Shown here piece by piece: positions 1 through 9,528 of a stretch of 64,000 nt of DNA. A program made the position numbers and the translations under genes. This DNA comes from Methylobacterium frigidaeris. GTDB lineage: Bacteria > Pseudomonadota > Alphaproteobacteria > Rhizobiales > Beijerinckiaceae. Numbering within the stretch: the first letter of the stretch is position 1; each line of letters opens with the position of its first letter. The notes under the pieces are model-generated. The model was not told the DNA's origin, did not search any database, and saw only the letters and a list, made by a program, of their open reading frames with translations. The stretch is from contig NZ_BPQJ01000033.1 in assembly GCF_022179185.1 (NCBI RefSeq), positions 1 through 64,000 of the forward strand, written 5' to 3'.

Positions 1-1189
1 TCAGCCCGACCACGTCGCCGATGCGGGCCGTCGCCTCGGTCAGCGCCCGGACCTGCCCGGCGGTCTGCCCGGCCTCGGCCACGGCAGCCTGTGCCAGCCG
101 CGCCGAGCCGTCGACCTGGCGGCCGATCTCCGCCACCGAGGCGCCGAGTTCCTCGGCAGCCACCGCGACGGTCTCGACGTTGGAGGCGGCCTCCTCGGCG
201 GCAGCGGCCACGGCGGTCGATTGCGCGGCGGTCTGCGTCGCGGTGGCGGTCATGGCCTGGGCGGTGCCGCGCAGCTCGCCGGAGGCGGCGGCGACGGTGG
301 CGATGACCCCGGTGATCGCGGTCTCGAAGCCCTGGATCAGCTCGTTCAGCGACGCTGCGCGGCGCATCCGGCGCAGCTCCTCGGCCTCGCTCTCGCCCCG
401 CAGCCGTTCGCGCTCGATCGCATTGTCGCGGAAGACCAGGACGGCGCGGGCCATCGCCCCGACCTCGTCGCGCCGTCCCGCCTCCGGCACCGCGAGGTCG
501 GTGCGCCCTTCCGAGAGACCGGTCATCGCGGCGCGCAGGCGCTCCATCGGCCGCACCACCGAGCGGACGATCAGGAGCGAGACGCCGCCAAGGACGAGCA
601 GGATGACGAGGCCTGCGACCGCCAGGCGTTCGACCTGGGCGACGATCATCGCCCGCAGGTCGCTGACATACTCGCTGACGCCGATGTAGATGTCCCACGG
701 AGCATGGTAGCGGAACAGACCGATCTTCGGCACGGCCGCCGTCTCGCCTTCCGGGACCCAGGTGTAGCGGAAGGTCGCCGCGCCGTCGCGCTTGGCGCGG
801 GGCATGACGTCGGCGACGTAGCGGAATCCGGTCGGATCGGTCACGCCCATCAGGTTGCGGCCGACCACCTTCACGGCGGGGTGGGCGACCACGGTGCCGG
901 TGCCGTCATTGACGAACAGGTAGTTGTCGCGCCCGTGCCGCATCGCCGCGATGTCGGCGAGCGCCGCCTCGCGGGCGGCTGCCTCGCCCATCTCGCCCCT
1001 GCCGGCCTTCTGGCGGTAGTGCTCGACGATGTTGGCCGCCGCCTCGGTGATGAGCGAGAGGCGCTCGATGCGCTGCGCCATCATCGTCTCGTATTGGTAG
1101 TTGAGCGCGACCCCGCCTAAGCCGACCAGGCTGAGGCCGGCGAGCGCGATCAGCAACGCGAACTTGCGGGGAAGGGTGAGCACGAACAT
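1..1189 (-). CDS. methyl-accepting chemotaxis protein, 3' end beyond window
   Basis: Partial gene; about 396 N-terminal residues are visible and the C-terminus lies left of base 1. It is a membrane chemoreceptor that would signal to CheA/CheW. The start is the ATG at 1189 with a GGAG-type site about ten bases upstream. Visible order: TM1 (residues about 8-30); a periplasmic single Cache domain (about 35-185, with NYLFVND, AHP and WDIYIGVSEYV typical of Cache_2); TM2 (about 189-208); HAMP (about 209-262); then the start of the Ala- and Glu-rich coiled-coil signalling domain (AAAAEEAASNVETVA). The CheW-contact hairpin tip is not in the window. The ligand is unknown; this Cache type often binds small carboxylates. 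Only the tail of the receptor is uncertain. Confidence 0.9.
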   Translation of the reverse strand, partial: MFVLTLPRKFALLIALAGLSLVGLGGVALNYQYETMMAQRIERLSLITEAAANIVEHYRQKAGRGEMGEAAAREAALADIAAMRHGRDNYLFVNDGTGTVVAHPAVKVVGRNLMGVTDPTGFRYVADVMPRAKRDGAATFRYTWVPEGETAAVPKIGLFRYHAPWDIYIGVSEYVSDLRAMIVAQVERLAVAGLVILLVLGGVSLLIVRSVVRPMERLRAAMTGLSEGRTDLAVPEAGRRDEVGAMARAVLVFRDNAIERERLRGESEAEELRRMRRAASLNELIQGFETAITGVIATVAAASGELRGTAQAMTATATQTAAQSTAVAAAAEEAASNVETVAVAAEELGASVAEIGRQVDGSARLAQAAVAEAGQTAGQVRALTEATARIGDVVGL

Positions 1190-1375
1190 GAAGCGGCCAC
1201 TCCGGATCCGGACCTTGCCGGATGACGCTCCGGAAATAGATGCCGGGTCGTGAACAGTCGGTTTATTTCGTTAGCTCATGGAGCGATTTGGGCAGGCGCG
1301 ACAAGGTCTTGCCCGTACGGCATCTGACCCGCGGCGGTATCATCGGCGGTCCACCGCGTCCCGCGAGGCCGCGCC

Positions 1376-2029
1376 CTACCCGATTCCGGCCCGCAGGGCC
1401 CCGCGCCGCCGCGGCGGCACCGCGACGGCCTCCGCCGCCTCGCCGCGGGCGAGCGCCAGCACCATGCCGGTGAAGATCTCCTGCATCGCCTCCCGCGAGA
1501 GGCGCCCGTCCGGCCTGTACCAGGTGCAGATGCCCGACAGCATGGCGAGGATGGCGAGCGTCGCCATCCGCGTGTCGGCCAGGCGGAACTCGCCGGTGGC
1601 ACAGCCGTGGTCGAGGATGTCGCCGAGCTTGCGCTCGTAGTCGCGCCGCATCGCCACCACCGCGGCGAGGTTGTCCGGCTCGAGGCTGCGCAGCTCCGAG
1701 TAGCAGATGAACACCTCCTGCGCCCGGGCGACGTGGTAGGCGACGTGGAACTCGGTGAACCGGGTCAGCCGCGCCTCGGCGCTCCCCTCCGGCAGCAAGG
1801 CCGCGTCGAGGGCCGCGTGCAGGTCGAGCATGTGCCCGCGGATGAGGTCGAACAGGAATTCCTGCTTGTTACGGAAGTAGTTGTAGAGCGAGCCCTGCTG
1901 AATGCCGACCTCGGCCGCGAGCTGGCGCAGGCTCATGGCGGCGTAGCCGTGGGTGGCGATGAGGCTGAGCCCCGCCCGCCGGATGGCCTCCTCGGTCCGC
2001 GGTCCCGACGAGCCTGCGATACGCGCCAT
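1376..2029 (-). CDS. TetR/AcrR family transcriptional regulator
   Basis: A 217-residue one-component repressor. The N-terminal TetR helix-turn-helix covers residues about 12-58 (EEAIRRAGLSLIATHGYAAMS, then GIQQGSLYNYFRNKQEFLF split by the recognition helix). The ligand domain follows. The ATG at 2029 is chosen because AGGGG sits six bases upstream; the longer open frame to 2095 lacks a site. The gene is transcribed away from the ABC-transporter/acyl-CoA ligase operon at 2223, and the 193-base gap between them would carry both promoters. It therefore most likely controls that operon in response to its substrate or the CoA thioester, as TetR regulators of fatty and aromatic acid catabolism do. 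The ligand is inferred, not visible. No long dyad was found in the gap; an 11-base dyad AGTGTAGCACT lies at 2086-2096. Confidence 0.88.
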   Translation of the reverse strand: MARIAGSSGPRTEEAIRRAGLSLIATHGYAAMSLRQLAAEVGIQQGSLYNYFRNKQEFLFDLIRGHMLDLHAALDAALLPEGSAEARLTRFTEFHVAYHVARAQEVFICYSELRSLEPDNLAAVVAMRRDYERKLGDILDHGCATGEFRLADTRMATLAILAMLSGICTWYRPDGRLSREAMQEIFTGMVLALARGEAAEAVAVPPRRRGALRAGIG

Positions 2030-2222
2030 GCTGGCCCCTAACCCTGCCCTCGCGGGGCTCCCGCCCCCTCGACTTTCGTCGCGCCAGTGTAGCACTTGAC
2101 GCTCGGAAAAAAACAGTCGAACGTATTTTCATGGCGGATGACGGGGACGCATACCCGGTATCCGCGATTGGCAGAGCGGCGCCGGACACGAGCGCGGCCG
2201 CCATCCCCAGGGAGGATCAGGC

Positions 2223-3032
2223 GTGGCGGAGACCCTCGCGGTTCGCCAGATCTCGTTGCGCTTCGGCGGCGTCAAGGCGCTGACGGATGTCAGCTTCGCG
2301 GTCGAGAAGGGCGAGCTTTTCTCGATCATCGGCCCCAACGGCGCCGGCAAGACCTCGATGATCAACTGCATCTCGGGCCGCTACCGGCCGTCCGAGGGCC
2401 AGATCCTGCTTGACGGCCGCGACATCACCAAAGCCACGCCGAACCAGCGCCCGAAGCTCGGCATCGGCCGGACCTTCCAGAACCTCGCGCTGTTCCACCA
2501 CATGAGCGTGCTCGACAACATCCTCGTCGGGCGCCACCACCTGATGCGCAACAACTTCGTCACCGGCTCGCTGTACTGGCTGCCGGGGGTGCGGAGCGAG
2601 GAGCTGGCGCATCGCCGCCGGGTCGAGGAGATCATCGATTTCCTCGATCTCCAGGCCTACCGCAAGGCGCCGGCCGGCACCCTCTCCTACGGGTTGCGCA
2701 AGCGGGTCGAGCTCGCCCGCGCCATGGCGCTCGAGCCGAAGCTGATCCTCCTCGACGAGCCGATGGCCGGCATGAACCTCGAGGAGAAGGAGGACATGGC
2801 CCGCTACATCGTCGATCTCAACGAGGAGTTCGGCATGACCGTCGTGATGATCGAGCACGACATGGGCGTGGTCATGGACATCTCGCACCGGGTGATGGTG
2901 CTCGATTTCGGCCGCCGCATCGCGCTGGGCCGCCCCGAGGCGGTCCTGGCCGATCCCCACGTGCGCAAGGCCTATCTCGGCGAGGAGGACGACGCGCCGG
3001 CCGCTCCCGAACCCGTGAGGGCGGTGTCGTGA
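2223..3032 (+). CDS. LIV-type ABC transporter ATP-binding protein (LivG-like)
   Basis: A 269-residue ATPase of the branched-chain amino acid (HAAT) importer class. Walker A is GPNGAGKTS at 37-45, the Walker B region LILLDEP at 164-170, and the switch His is in EHDM at 211-214. The signature loop reads LSYGLRKR (144-151) instead of LSGGQ, a deviation seen in LivG-type subunits. The start is GTG 2223, preceded by GGGAGGA at the right spacing. It is the first gene of the operon and its stop overlaps the start of the acyl-CoA ligase. It should pair with the LivF-like ATPase at 8503 and power the LivH/LivM-like permeases. The association with a ligase argues for a carboxylic acid substrate rather than an amino acid. 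Confidence 0.93.
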   Translation: MAETLAVRQISLRFGGVKALTDVSFAVEKGELFSIIGPNGAGKTSMINCISGRYRPSEGQILLDGRDITKATPNQRPKLGIGRTFQNLALFHHMSVLDNILVGRHHLMRNNFVTGSLYWLPGVRSEELAHRRRVEEIIDFLDLQAYRKAPAGTLSYGLRKRVELARAMALEPKLILLDEPMAGMNLEEKEDMARYIVDLNEEFGMTVVMIEHDMGVVMDISHRVMVLDFGRRIALGRPEAVLADPHVRKAYLGEEDDAPAAPEPVRAVS

Positions 3033-4963
3033 TGACCGATTTCACCGCGCTTGCCGACCAGGCCGACACCTTCCCGAAGCTCCTGCGCCGCAACGCCGCC
3101 GAGCACCCGGACGAGGTGGCCCTGCGGGAAAAGATCTTCGGGTTATGGCGGCCGACGACCTGGGCCGAGTACCACGCCCGCACCCGCGCCTTCGCGCTCG
3201 GCCTCTCCGACCTCGGCATCGACGGCGGCGACGTGGTCGGGCTCATCGGCGACAACCGGCCCGACTGGGTGGCCGGCGAGATCGCCGCCCATGCGCTCGG
3301 CGCCCTGTCGCTCGGCCTCTACCGCGACGCGCTGGAGGACGAGGTCCAGTACCTCCTCGCCTTCGCCGAGGTGAAGGCGGTGATCGCCGAGGACGAGGAG
3401 CAGGTCGACAAGCTCCTCAACCTCGCCGACGGCGTGCCGAGCTTGCGCCACATCGTGTTCTGCGACCCCCGCGGGATGCGCAAATACGACGACCCGCGGC
3501 TGATCTCGGCGGACGCCCTCGCCGCCAGGGGCGAGGCCCTGCACGCGAGCGATCCCGGCCTCTACGACCGGATGGTCGACGCGACCGACGGCGAGGCGGT
3601 GGCGATCCTCTGCACCACGTCCGGCACCACGGCGCGGCCGAAGCTCGCGATGCTGAGCGGCGGCCGGGTGCTGCGCCACTGCGCCCGCTACCTCGCCGCC
3701 GACCCGAAGGGGCCGCAGGACGATTACGTCTCGGTGCTGCCCCTGCCCTGGATCATGGAGCAGGTCTACGCGCTCGGCCAGGCGCTCCTCTCTCGCATGA
3801 AGGTCAACTTCGTCGAGGATGCCGACACCCTGATGCACGATTTCCGGGAGATCGCCCCGACCTTCGTGCTCTTCGCCCCCCGGGTCTGGGAGGCGGTCGC
3901 CGCCGACGTGCGCGCCCGGATGATGGACGCCTCGCCGTTCAAGCGCGCCCTCTACGAGCGCGGAATGACGATGGGGCTCGACGCCCTCGACAAGGGCACG
4001 CGCTCCACTGCGGCCGACGCCCTGCTGTTCCGGGCGCTTCGCGACCGGCTCGGCTTCACGCGGCTCACCTCGGCGGCGACCGGCGGCGCGGCCCTCGGGC
4101 CCGACACGTTCCGGTTCTTCCGTGCCATGGGCGTGCCCCTGCGCCAGCTCTACGGCCAGACCGAGACGCTGGGCGCCTACACCCTGCACCGAGGCGAGAC
4201 GGTCGATTTCGACACGGTCGGCGTGCCCTTCGACGACAGCATTGAGATCCGGGTGCTCGATCCCGACCGCAACGGCATCGGCGAGGTGCTGGCGCGCCAC
4301 GCCAACATGTTCCACGGCTACTACAAGGCCGATCCGAACGCCCCGAGCGACGTGCGCGACGGCTGGATGCACACCGGCGACGCCGGCTACGTCGACAAGA
4401 AGGGCGAGCTGGTCGTCATCGACCGGATCAAGGACCTCGCCGTCAACGCCCACGGTGAGCGCTTCTCGCCGCAATACATCGAGAACAAGCTGAAGTTCTC
4501 GCCCTACGTGGCGGAAGCCGTGATCCTCGGCGCCGGGCGCGAGGTCCTGGCGGCGCTGATCTGCATCCGCTACGCGGTGGTGGCGAAGTGGGCCGAGAAG
4601 AACCGCATCGCCTTCACGACCTACTCGGACCTCGCCGCGAAGCCGGCGGTGATCGAGCTGATCCGCAAAGAGGTCGAGCGGGTGAATGCCGGGCTGACCC
4701 ACGTGCAGCGCGTCGCCAAGTTCGTGCTGCTCTACAAGGAGCTCGACGCCGACGACGGCGAATTGACCCGCACCCGCAAGGTCCGCCGCGGCGTCATCAA
4801 CGAGAAATATGCCGACCTGATCGACACGATCTATGCCGGCGCGCCGAGCTACCGGGTCGATACGGTGATCCGGTTCCAGGACGGCACCACCCAGCGCATC
4901 CGCACCACCCTGCCGGTGATCGACCTCACGGCGGCCCCCACCACCCTCGCCGCCGCCGAATAG
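3032..4963 (+). CDS. AMP-dependent acyl-CoA synthetase/ligase
   Basis: A 643-residue ANL-superfamily enzyme: acid + ATP + CoA to acyl-CoA + AMP + PPi. The P-loop-like AMP-binding motif is at about 183-197 (CTTSGTTARPK), the A5 region is YGQTETLGAY, and the A7/A8 motifs are GWMHTGDAGYVD and VIDRIKDL. Length and overall layout match the long FadD15/bubblegum-type acyl-CoA synthetases more than short benzoate ligases. The ATG at 3032 overlaps the preceding TGA by one base; the GTG three bases earlier is an alternative start. It is embedded between the LivG-like ATPase and the permeases, so uptake and CoA activation look coupled. The substrate is not readable from sequence; medium/long-chain, branched or aryl acids are all possible. 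Confidence 0.93.
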   Translation: MTDFTALADQADTFPKLLRRNAAEHPDEVALREKIFGLWRPTTWAEYHARTRAFALGLSDLGIDGGDVVGLIGDNRPDWVAGEIAAHALGALSLGLYRDALEDEVQYLLAFAEVKAVIAEDEEQVDKLLNLADGVPSLRHIVFCDPRGMRKYDDPRLISADALAARGEALHASDPGLYDRMVDATDGEAVAILCTTSGTTARPKLAMLSGGRVLRHCARYLAADPKGPQDDYVSVLPLPWIMEQVYALGQALLSRMKVNFVEDADTLMHDFREIAPTFVLFAPRVWEAVAADVRARMMDASPFKRALYERGMTMGLDALDKGTRSTAADALLFRALRDRLGFTRLTSAATGGAALGPDTFRFFRAMGVPLRQLYGQTETLGAYTLHRGETVDFDTVGVPFDDSIEIRVLDPDRNGIGEVLARHANMFHGYYKADPNAPSDVRDGWMHTGDAGYVDKKGELVVIDRIKDLAVNAHGERFSPQYIENKLKFSPYVAEAVILGAGREVLAALICIRYAVVAKWAEKNRIAFTTYSDLAAKPAVIELIRKEVERVNAGLTHVQRVAKFVLLYKELDADDGELTRTRKVRRGVINEKYADLIDTIYAGAPSYRVDTVIRFQDGTTQRIRTTLPVIDLTAAPTTLAAAE

Positions 4964-4990
4964 GGCCTTCCTGAGAAGGGTCTCGCGCCC

Positions 4991-5884
4991 ATGAACACCC
5001 ATCTCCTGCTCCAGCTCGTCGTCAACGGGCTGATCGTCGGCGCCCTCTACGGCGTGGTGGCGATGAGCTTCGTCCTGATCTACAAGGCGAGCCAGGTCGT
5101 GAACTTCGCGCAGGGCGAGTTCCTGCTCATCGGCGCCTGGGTGTGCTGGTGGCTGCTCACCACCTACCAGCTGCCGTTCCTGGTCGGCATGGCCGTCACC
5201 TTCGCGTTCATGCTGGTCTTCGGCATCGCCCTGCAGGTGGTGGTGCTGCGGCCGCTGATCGGCGAGCCGATCATCTCGGTCATCATGGTGACGATCGGCC
5301 TGTCGATCTTCTTCCAGGCCCTGTGCAAGTGGCTGTTCGGCGTCTTCGCCCAGCCCTTCCCGCCGATCTTCCAGACCCAGTCGGTCTCGATCCTCGGGCT
5401 CGAGATCCAGACCGTGTACCTGATGAGCCTCGGCATCTCGGTCGCCATGATGGCGGGCTTCGCCTGGTTCTTCCGCTACTCGAAGCACGGGCTGGCCATG
5501 CGGGCCACCGCGTTCAACCAGCAGGTGGCCCAGTCGCTCGGCATCTCGGTCCGCAACGTCTTCGCGCTGGCCTGGGCGATCTCGGCGGTGGTCTCGTCCG
5601 TCGCCGGAATCGTGGTCGGCATCGTCAACGGCGTGTCCTCGGCGCTCTCGCTCTACGGCATCAAGGTCTTCCCGGCGGTGATCCTCGGCGGGCTCGATTC
5701 GGTCGTCGGCGCGGTGATCGGCGGCCTCGTGATCGGGGTGCTGGAGAACGTCGCGCAATACGTCGACGGCCAGTACCTGCACTGGGGCAACCTCTACGAG
5801 ATCGTTCCCTTCTACGTCCTGGTGGTGATCCTGATGATCAAGCCCTACGGCCTGTTCGGCACCCGCGACATCGAGCGCGTCTGA
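4991..5884 (+). CDS. LIV-type ABC transporter permease (LivH-like)
   Basis: A 297-residue inner-membrane permease of the branched-chain amino acid transporter family. Hydrophobic segments run through the whole protein (about eight). The N-terminus LLLQLVVNGLIVGALYGVVAMS and the loop with NFAQGEFLLIGA are hallmarks of LivH. The EAA-like cytoplasmic region lies near KHGLAMRATAFN. It sits 27 bases after the ligase, and its TGA overlaps the ATG of the LivM-like gene, so the two permeases are translationally coupled. Together they form the heterodimeric channel of the importer at 2.2-9.3 kb. Confidence 0.94.
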   Translation: MNTHLLLQLVVNGLIVGALYGVVAMSFVLIYKASQVVNFAQGEFLLIGAWVCWWLLTTYQLPFLVGMAVTFAFMLVFGIALQVVVLRPLIGEPIISVIMVTIGLSIFFQALCKWLFGVFAQPFPPIFQTQSVSILGLEIQTVYLMSLGISVAMMAGFAWFFRYSKHGLAMRATAFNQQVAQSLGISVRNVFALAWAISAVVSSVAGIVVGIVNGVSSALSLYGIKVFPAVILGGLDSVVGAVIGGLVIGVLENVAQYVDGQYLHWGNLYEIVPFYVLVVILMIKPYGLFGTRDIERV

Positions 5885-6957
5885 TGGCGACCCAGAGCCT
5901 GATCCCCGCCGGCGACTACCGCACGACGTATGCCGCCGACACCACCATCTTCCCGACCGCCGGCAGCCGCTACGCGGTCTGGGCGGGGCTAGCGGTTTTG
6001 TGCTTCGCCCCCCTGGTGCTCGACCGCTACTGGCTCAGCCTGCTGATCCAGATCGGCTACTTCGCGGTGGCGGCGCTCGGCCTCAACATCCTGGTCGGCT
6101 TCACCGGGCAGATCTCGATCGGCCACGCCGCCTTCTTCGGCTTCGGCGCCTTCGCCTCGGCCTGGCTGTCGAACAATCTCGGCATCCCGGTCTTCTTCGC
6201 GATCCCGCTCGCGGGCGTCGTCACCACCGCGGTCGGCCTCGTCTTCGGCCTGCCGGCGGCCCGGCTGAAGGGCCTCTACCTCGCCATCGCAACGCTCGCC
6301 GCGCAGTACATCCTCCAGGATTTCTTCGCCCGGGCGAACTGGTTCACCGGTGGCGTCGCCGGCACCCACGCCGAGGCGTTCTCGATCTTCGGCTTCGCCT
6401 TCGACACCGACCACCGCTACTTCTACGTCGTGCTGGCCTACCTGGTGCTGACCTTCGTGCTCGCCACCAACCTGATGCGCTCCCGCGACGGCCGGGCGCT
6501 GGTGGCGGTGCGCGACCACTATCTCTCGGCGGAGATGATGGGGATCAACCTCACCCGCTACCGCACCCTGTCCTTCGGTCTCTCGGCCTTCTATGCCGGC
6601 ATCGGCGGCGCGCTCTACGCGCATTACCTGCAATTCGTCTCGGTCGAGGGCTTCGGCATCCTGCTCTCGATCCAGTTCCTCGGCATGATCATCATCGGGG
6701 GCCTCGGCTCGATCATGGGCACCCTGATGGGCACCGCCTTCATGGTTCTGGTGCCGGAAGCGATGGGCTGGATCACCGACGCGGTCCGCGGCTCCGCCCT
6801 CGACCGGGCCCTGTCGCTCAAGGACAACCTGTCCTTCCTGCGCGAGATGGCGATCGGCCTCGTGATCGTGCTCTTCCTGATGTTCGAGCCCGACGGGCTC
6901 GCCCACCGCTGGCGCCAGATCAAGGCGTACTGGAAGCTCTATCCCTTCTCGCACTGA
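5884..6957 (+). CDS. LIV-type ABC transporter permease (LivM-like)
   Basis: A 357-residue permease partner of the LivH-like protein. The ATG at 5884 shares one base with the preceding stop codon (TGATG); the frame stays open far upstream, but that part is a shadow of livH. After a hydrophilic N-terminal stretch of about 35 residues come about ten hydrophobic segments. The family motifs NILVGFTGQISIGHAAFFGFGA (here split at the loop) and GLPAARLKGLYLAIATLA are present. The C-terminal loop AVRDHYLSAEMMGIN corresponds to the ATPase-contacting region. The gene is followed after 51 bases by the binding-protein gene of the same importer. Confidence 0.94.
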   Translation: MATQSLIPAGDYRTTYAADTTIFPTAGSRYAVWAGLAVLCFAPLVLDRYWLSLLIQIGYFAVAALGLNILVGFTGQISIGHAAFFGFGAFASAWLSNNLGIPVFFAIPLAGVVTTAVGLVFGLPAARLKGLYLAIATLAAQYILQDFFARANWFTGGVAGTHAEAFSIFGFAFDTDHRYFYVVLAYLVLTFVLATNLMRSRDGRALVAVRDHYLSAEMMGINLTRYRTLSFGLSAFYAGIGGALYAHYLQFVSVEGFGILLSIQFLGMIIIGGLGSIMGTLMGTAFMVLVPEAMGWITDAVRGSALDRALSLKDNLSFLREMAIGLVIVLFLMFEPDGLAHRWRQIKAYWKLYPFSH

Positions 6958-7008
6958 CATGAACGAACGAGGCTGAGAACAGCCCGCAACCTGGAGGAAA
7001 CCAAACCG

Positions 7009-8280
7009 ATGCTTCGCCTGTCCCTCGCCTCGGCCGCCGCCCTCGTCCTGGCCGTCCCAGCGCTCGCCGCCGAGATCCCGATCGGCCACCTCGCCGACCA
7101 GAGCGGCGCCACCTCCGACGTCGGCGTGCCCTACGCCCAAGGCGTCGCCGACGCGCTCGCCTACGTGAACCGCAAGGGCGGCATCAAGGGCGAGAAGATG
7201 GCCGTCGAATCGGTCGATTACGGCTACCAGGTGCCGCGCGCCGTCGCGCTCTACAAGAAGTGGACCGGCGGGCGCGACAAGGTCGCGGCGATCCAGGGCT
7301 GGGGCACAGCCGATACCGAGGCGCTCTCGGCCTTCGTTACCAAGGACGAGATCCCGTACATCTCCGGCTCCTACGCCGCGCAGGTGAGCGACCCGACCGG
7401 CGCCAGCGGCAAGGCCAAGGCCGCGCCCTACAACTTCTTCTACGGGCCGAGCTACTCGGACGCCTTGCGCGCCATGCTGATGTGGGCGGCCGACGACTGG
7501 AAGGCCAAGGGCAAGACCGGCAAGCCGAAATACGTCCATATGGGCGGCAACCACCCCTACCCGAACTCGCCCAAGGAAGCCGGCGAGGCGATGGCGAAGG
7601 ACCTGGGCTTCGAGGTGCTGCCGGCGATCGTCTTCGCGCTCGCGCCCGGCGATTACACGGCGCAGTGCCTCACCGCCAAGAATGCCGGCGCGAACTACGC
7701 CTATCTCGGCAATACCGGCGGCTCGAACATCTCGCTGCTCAAATCCTGCAAGTCGGTCGGCACCGACATCCAGTTCATGGGCAATGTCTGGGGCATGGAC
7801 GAGAACGCCGCCAAGGCGGCGGGCGAGGCGGCGAACGGCGTCGTGTTCCCGGTCCGCACCGCGGCGGTGAGCGGCAGCACCGCGCCGGGCATGGCGATGG
7901 CGGCCGAGATCTCGAAGGTCTCGGACCCTGCCGGCACCGCCTACCGGCCGGTGCACTACTACACCGGCATCTGCGCCGCCCTCTACATGACCGAGGCCCT
8001 GGCCTGGGCCAAGGACAATGGCGGGCTCGCCGGCCCCAACGTCCGCAAGGGCTTCTACCAGAAGAAGGACTGGGTGCCCGCCGGCATGGAGGGCGTCTGC
8101 GTCCCCTCGACCTGGTCGCCCACCGACCATCGCGGGATGATGGAGGTCAACATCTACCGCGCCAAGGTCTCGGGGCCCACCGACGGGGCGCTGCCCGACC
8201 TGATCAAGGCCGGCACGATCAAGCTCGAGCCGGTCAAGACCGTGACGCTGCCGAGGAAGAGCGAGTGGCAGGGGTGGTGA
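7009..8280 (+). CDS. LIV-type ABC transporter substrate-binding protein
   Basis: A 423-residue periplasmic binding protein of the Peripla_BP_6 type. A Sec signal peptide covers residues 1-20 with cleavage expected at ALA/AE. The mature protein starts with the family's typical EIPIGHLADQSGATSDVG. GGAGG lies ten bases before the ATG. It captures the substrate for the LivH/LivM-like channel. Unlike amino acid-binding LivJ/LivK (about 340-370 residues in the mature form) this one is longer, a feature of the subfamily linked to acyl-CoA ligases. A palindromic repeat separates it from the last ATPase gene, so the binding-protein transcript may be more abundant than livF. Confidence 0.93.
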   Translation: MLRLSLASAAALVLAVPALAAEIPIGHLADQSGATSDVGVPYAQGVADALAYVNRKGGIKGEKMAVESVDYGYQVPRAVALYKKWTGGRDKVAAIQGWGTADTEALSAFVTKDEIPYISGSYAAQVSDPTGASGKAKAAPYNFFYGPSYSDALRAMLMWAADDWKAKGKTGKPKYVHMGGNHPYPNSPKEAGEAMAKDLGFEVLPAIVFALAPGDYTAQCLTAKNAGANYAYLGNTGGSNISLLKSCKSVGTDIQFMGNVWGMDENAAKAAGEAANGVVFPVRTAAVSGSTAPGMAMAAEISKVSDPAGTAYRPVHYYTGICAALYMTEALAWAKDNGGLAGPNVRKGFYQKKDWVPAGMEGVCVPSTWSPTDHRGMMEVNIYRAKVSGPTDGALPDLIKAGTIKLEPVKTVTLPRKSEWQGW

Positions 8281-8311
8281 GCCGCAGGCTTGCCGGCTGA
8301 ACCCTGACTTG

Positions 8312-8478
8312 CCCTCCCCCCCTCTGCGGGGGAGGGTGGCGAACGCAGTGAGCCGGGAGAGGGGCAGCGCGACGGAGCCGGCTGTGGAGCCCGTCATTGC
8401 GCTCGCGACCTTTCCGGAAACGGCGTCCCCTCTCCCACCCCACTCCGTGGGGCACCCTCCCCCGCAGAGGGGGGAGGG
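8312..8478. repeat. palindromic intergenic repeat element
   Basis: A 167-base nested palindrome. The outer arms at 8312-8338 and 8453-8478 are complementary over 26 bases apart from one extra C in the left arm. The inner arms GGGAGAGGGG (8355-8364) and CCCCTCTCCC (8427-8436) pair perfectly. The spacer encodes nothing recognisable. It lies inside the transporter operon between the binding-protein and LivF-like genes. It has the look of a dispersed extragenic palindrome; copy number elsewhere in the genome cannot be seen here. Confidence 0.75.
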
Positions 8479-8502
8479 AGATGCCATGCCTGGAGCCGCC
8501 CG

Positions 8503-9339
<837 letters not shown>

Positions 9340-9401
9340 GGAGCAGAAGCCCAAAGCGGCCGGCTTGTCGCCTGTTCTTTATCCACCTGTGTGTCTGGAG
9401 T

Positions 9402-9426
9402 CCGGGCGCCGCTTTCGCGGCCCCGG
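9402..9426. terminator. hairpin after the transporter operon
   Basis: GC-rich stem-loop CCGGG(C)GCCGC / GCGGC CCCGG with a short TTTC loop, about 60 bases after the LivF-like stop. No clear U-run follows. It may end or stabilise the operon transcript. Confidence 0.4.
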
Positions 9427-9528
9427 AACGACCCGGTGGGTATCGATCCTGGCGACGGCATCGGCCAGACTCCGCCCACAGCAAGACCGGTCAGGACGCC
9501 CGCCGCTTCCCTCCGTCATGATGACGGC

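Noticed and set aside
2086..2222. Defined sigma-70 promoter for the transporter operon (TTGAC at 2097)
   Set aside because: A -35-like box exists but no -10 at proper spacing could be fixed, so no promoter is annotated.
3143..5782. Very long minus-strand open frame (879 codons) opposite the ligase and LivH-like genes
   Set aside because: High GC keeps the antisense frame open; composition is His/Asp/Arg-rich without any domain, and the plus-strand genes have clear motifs.
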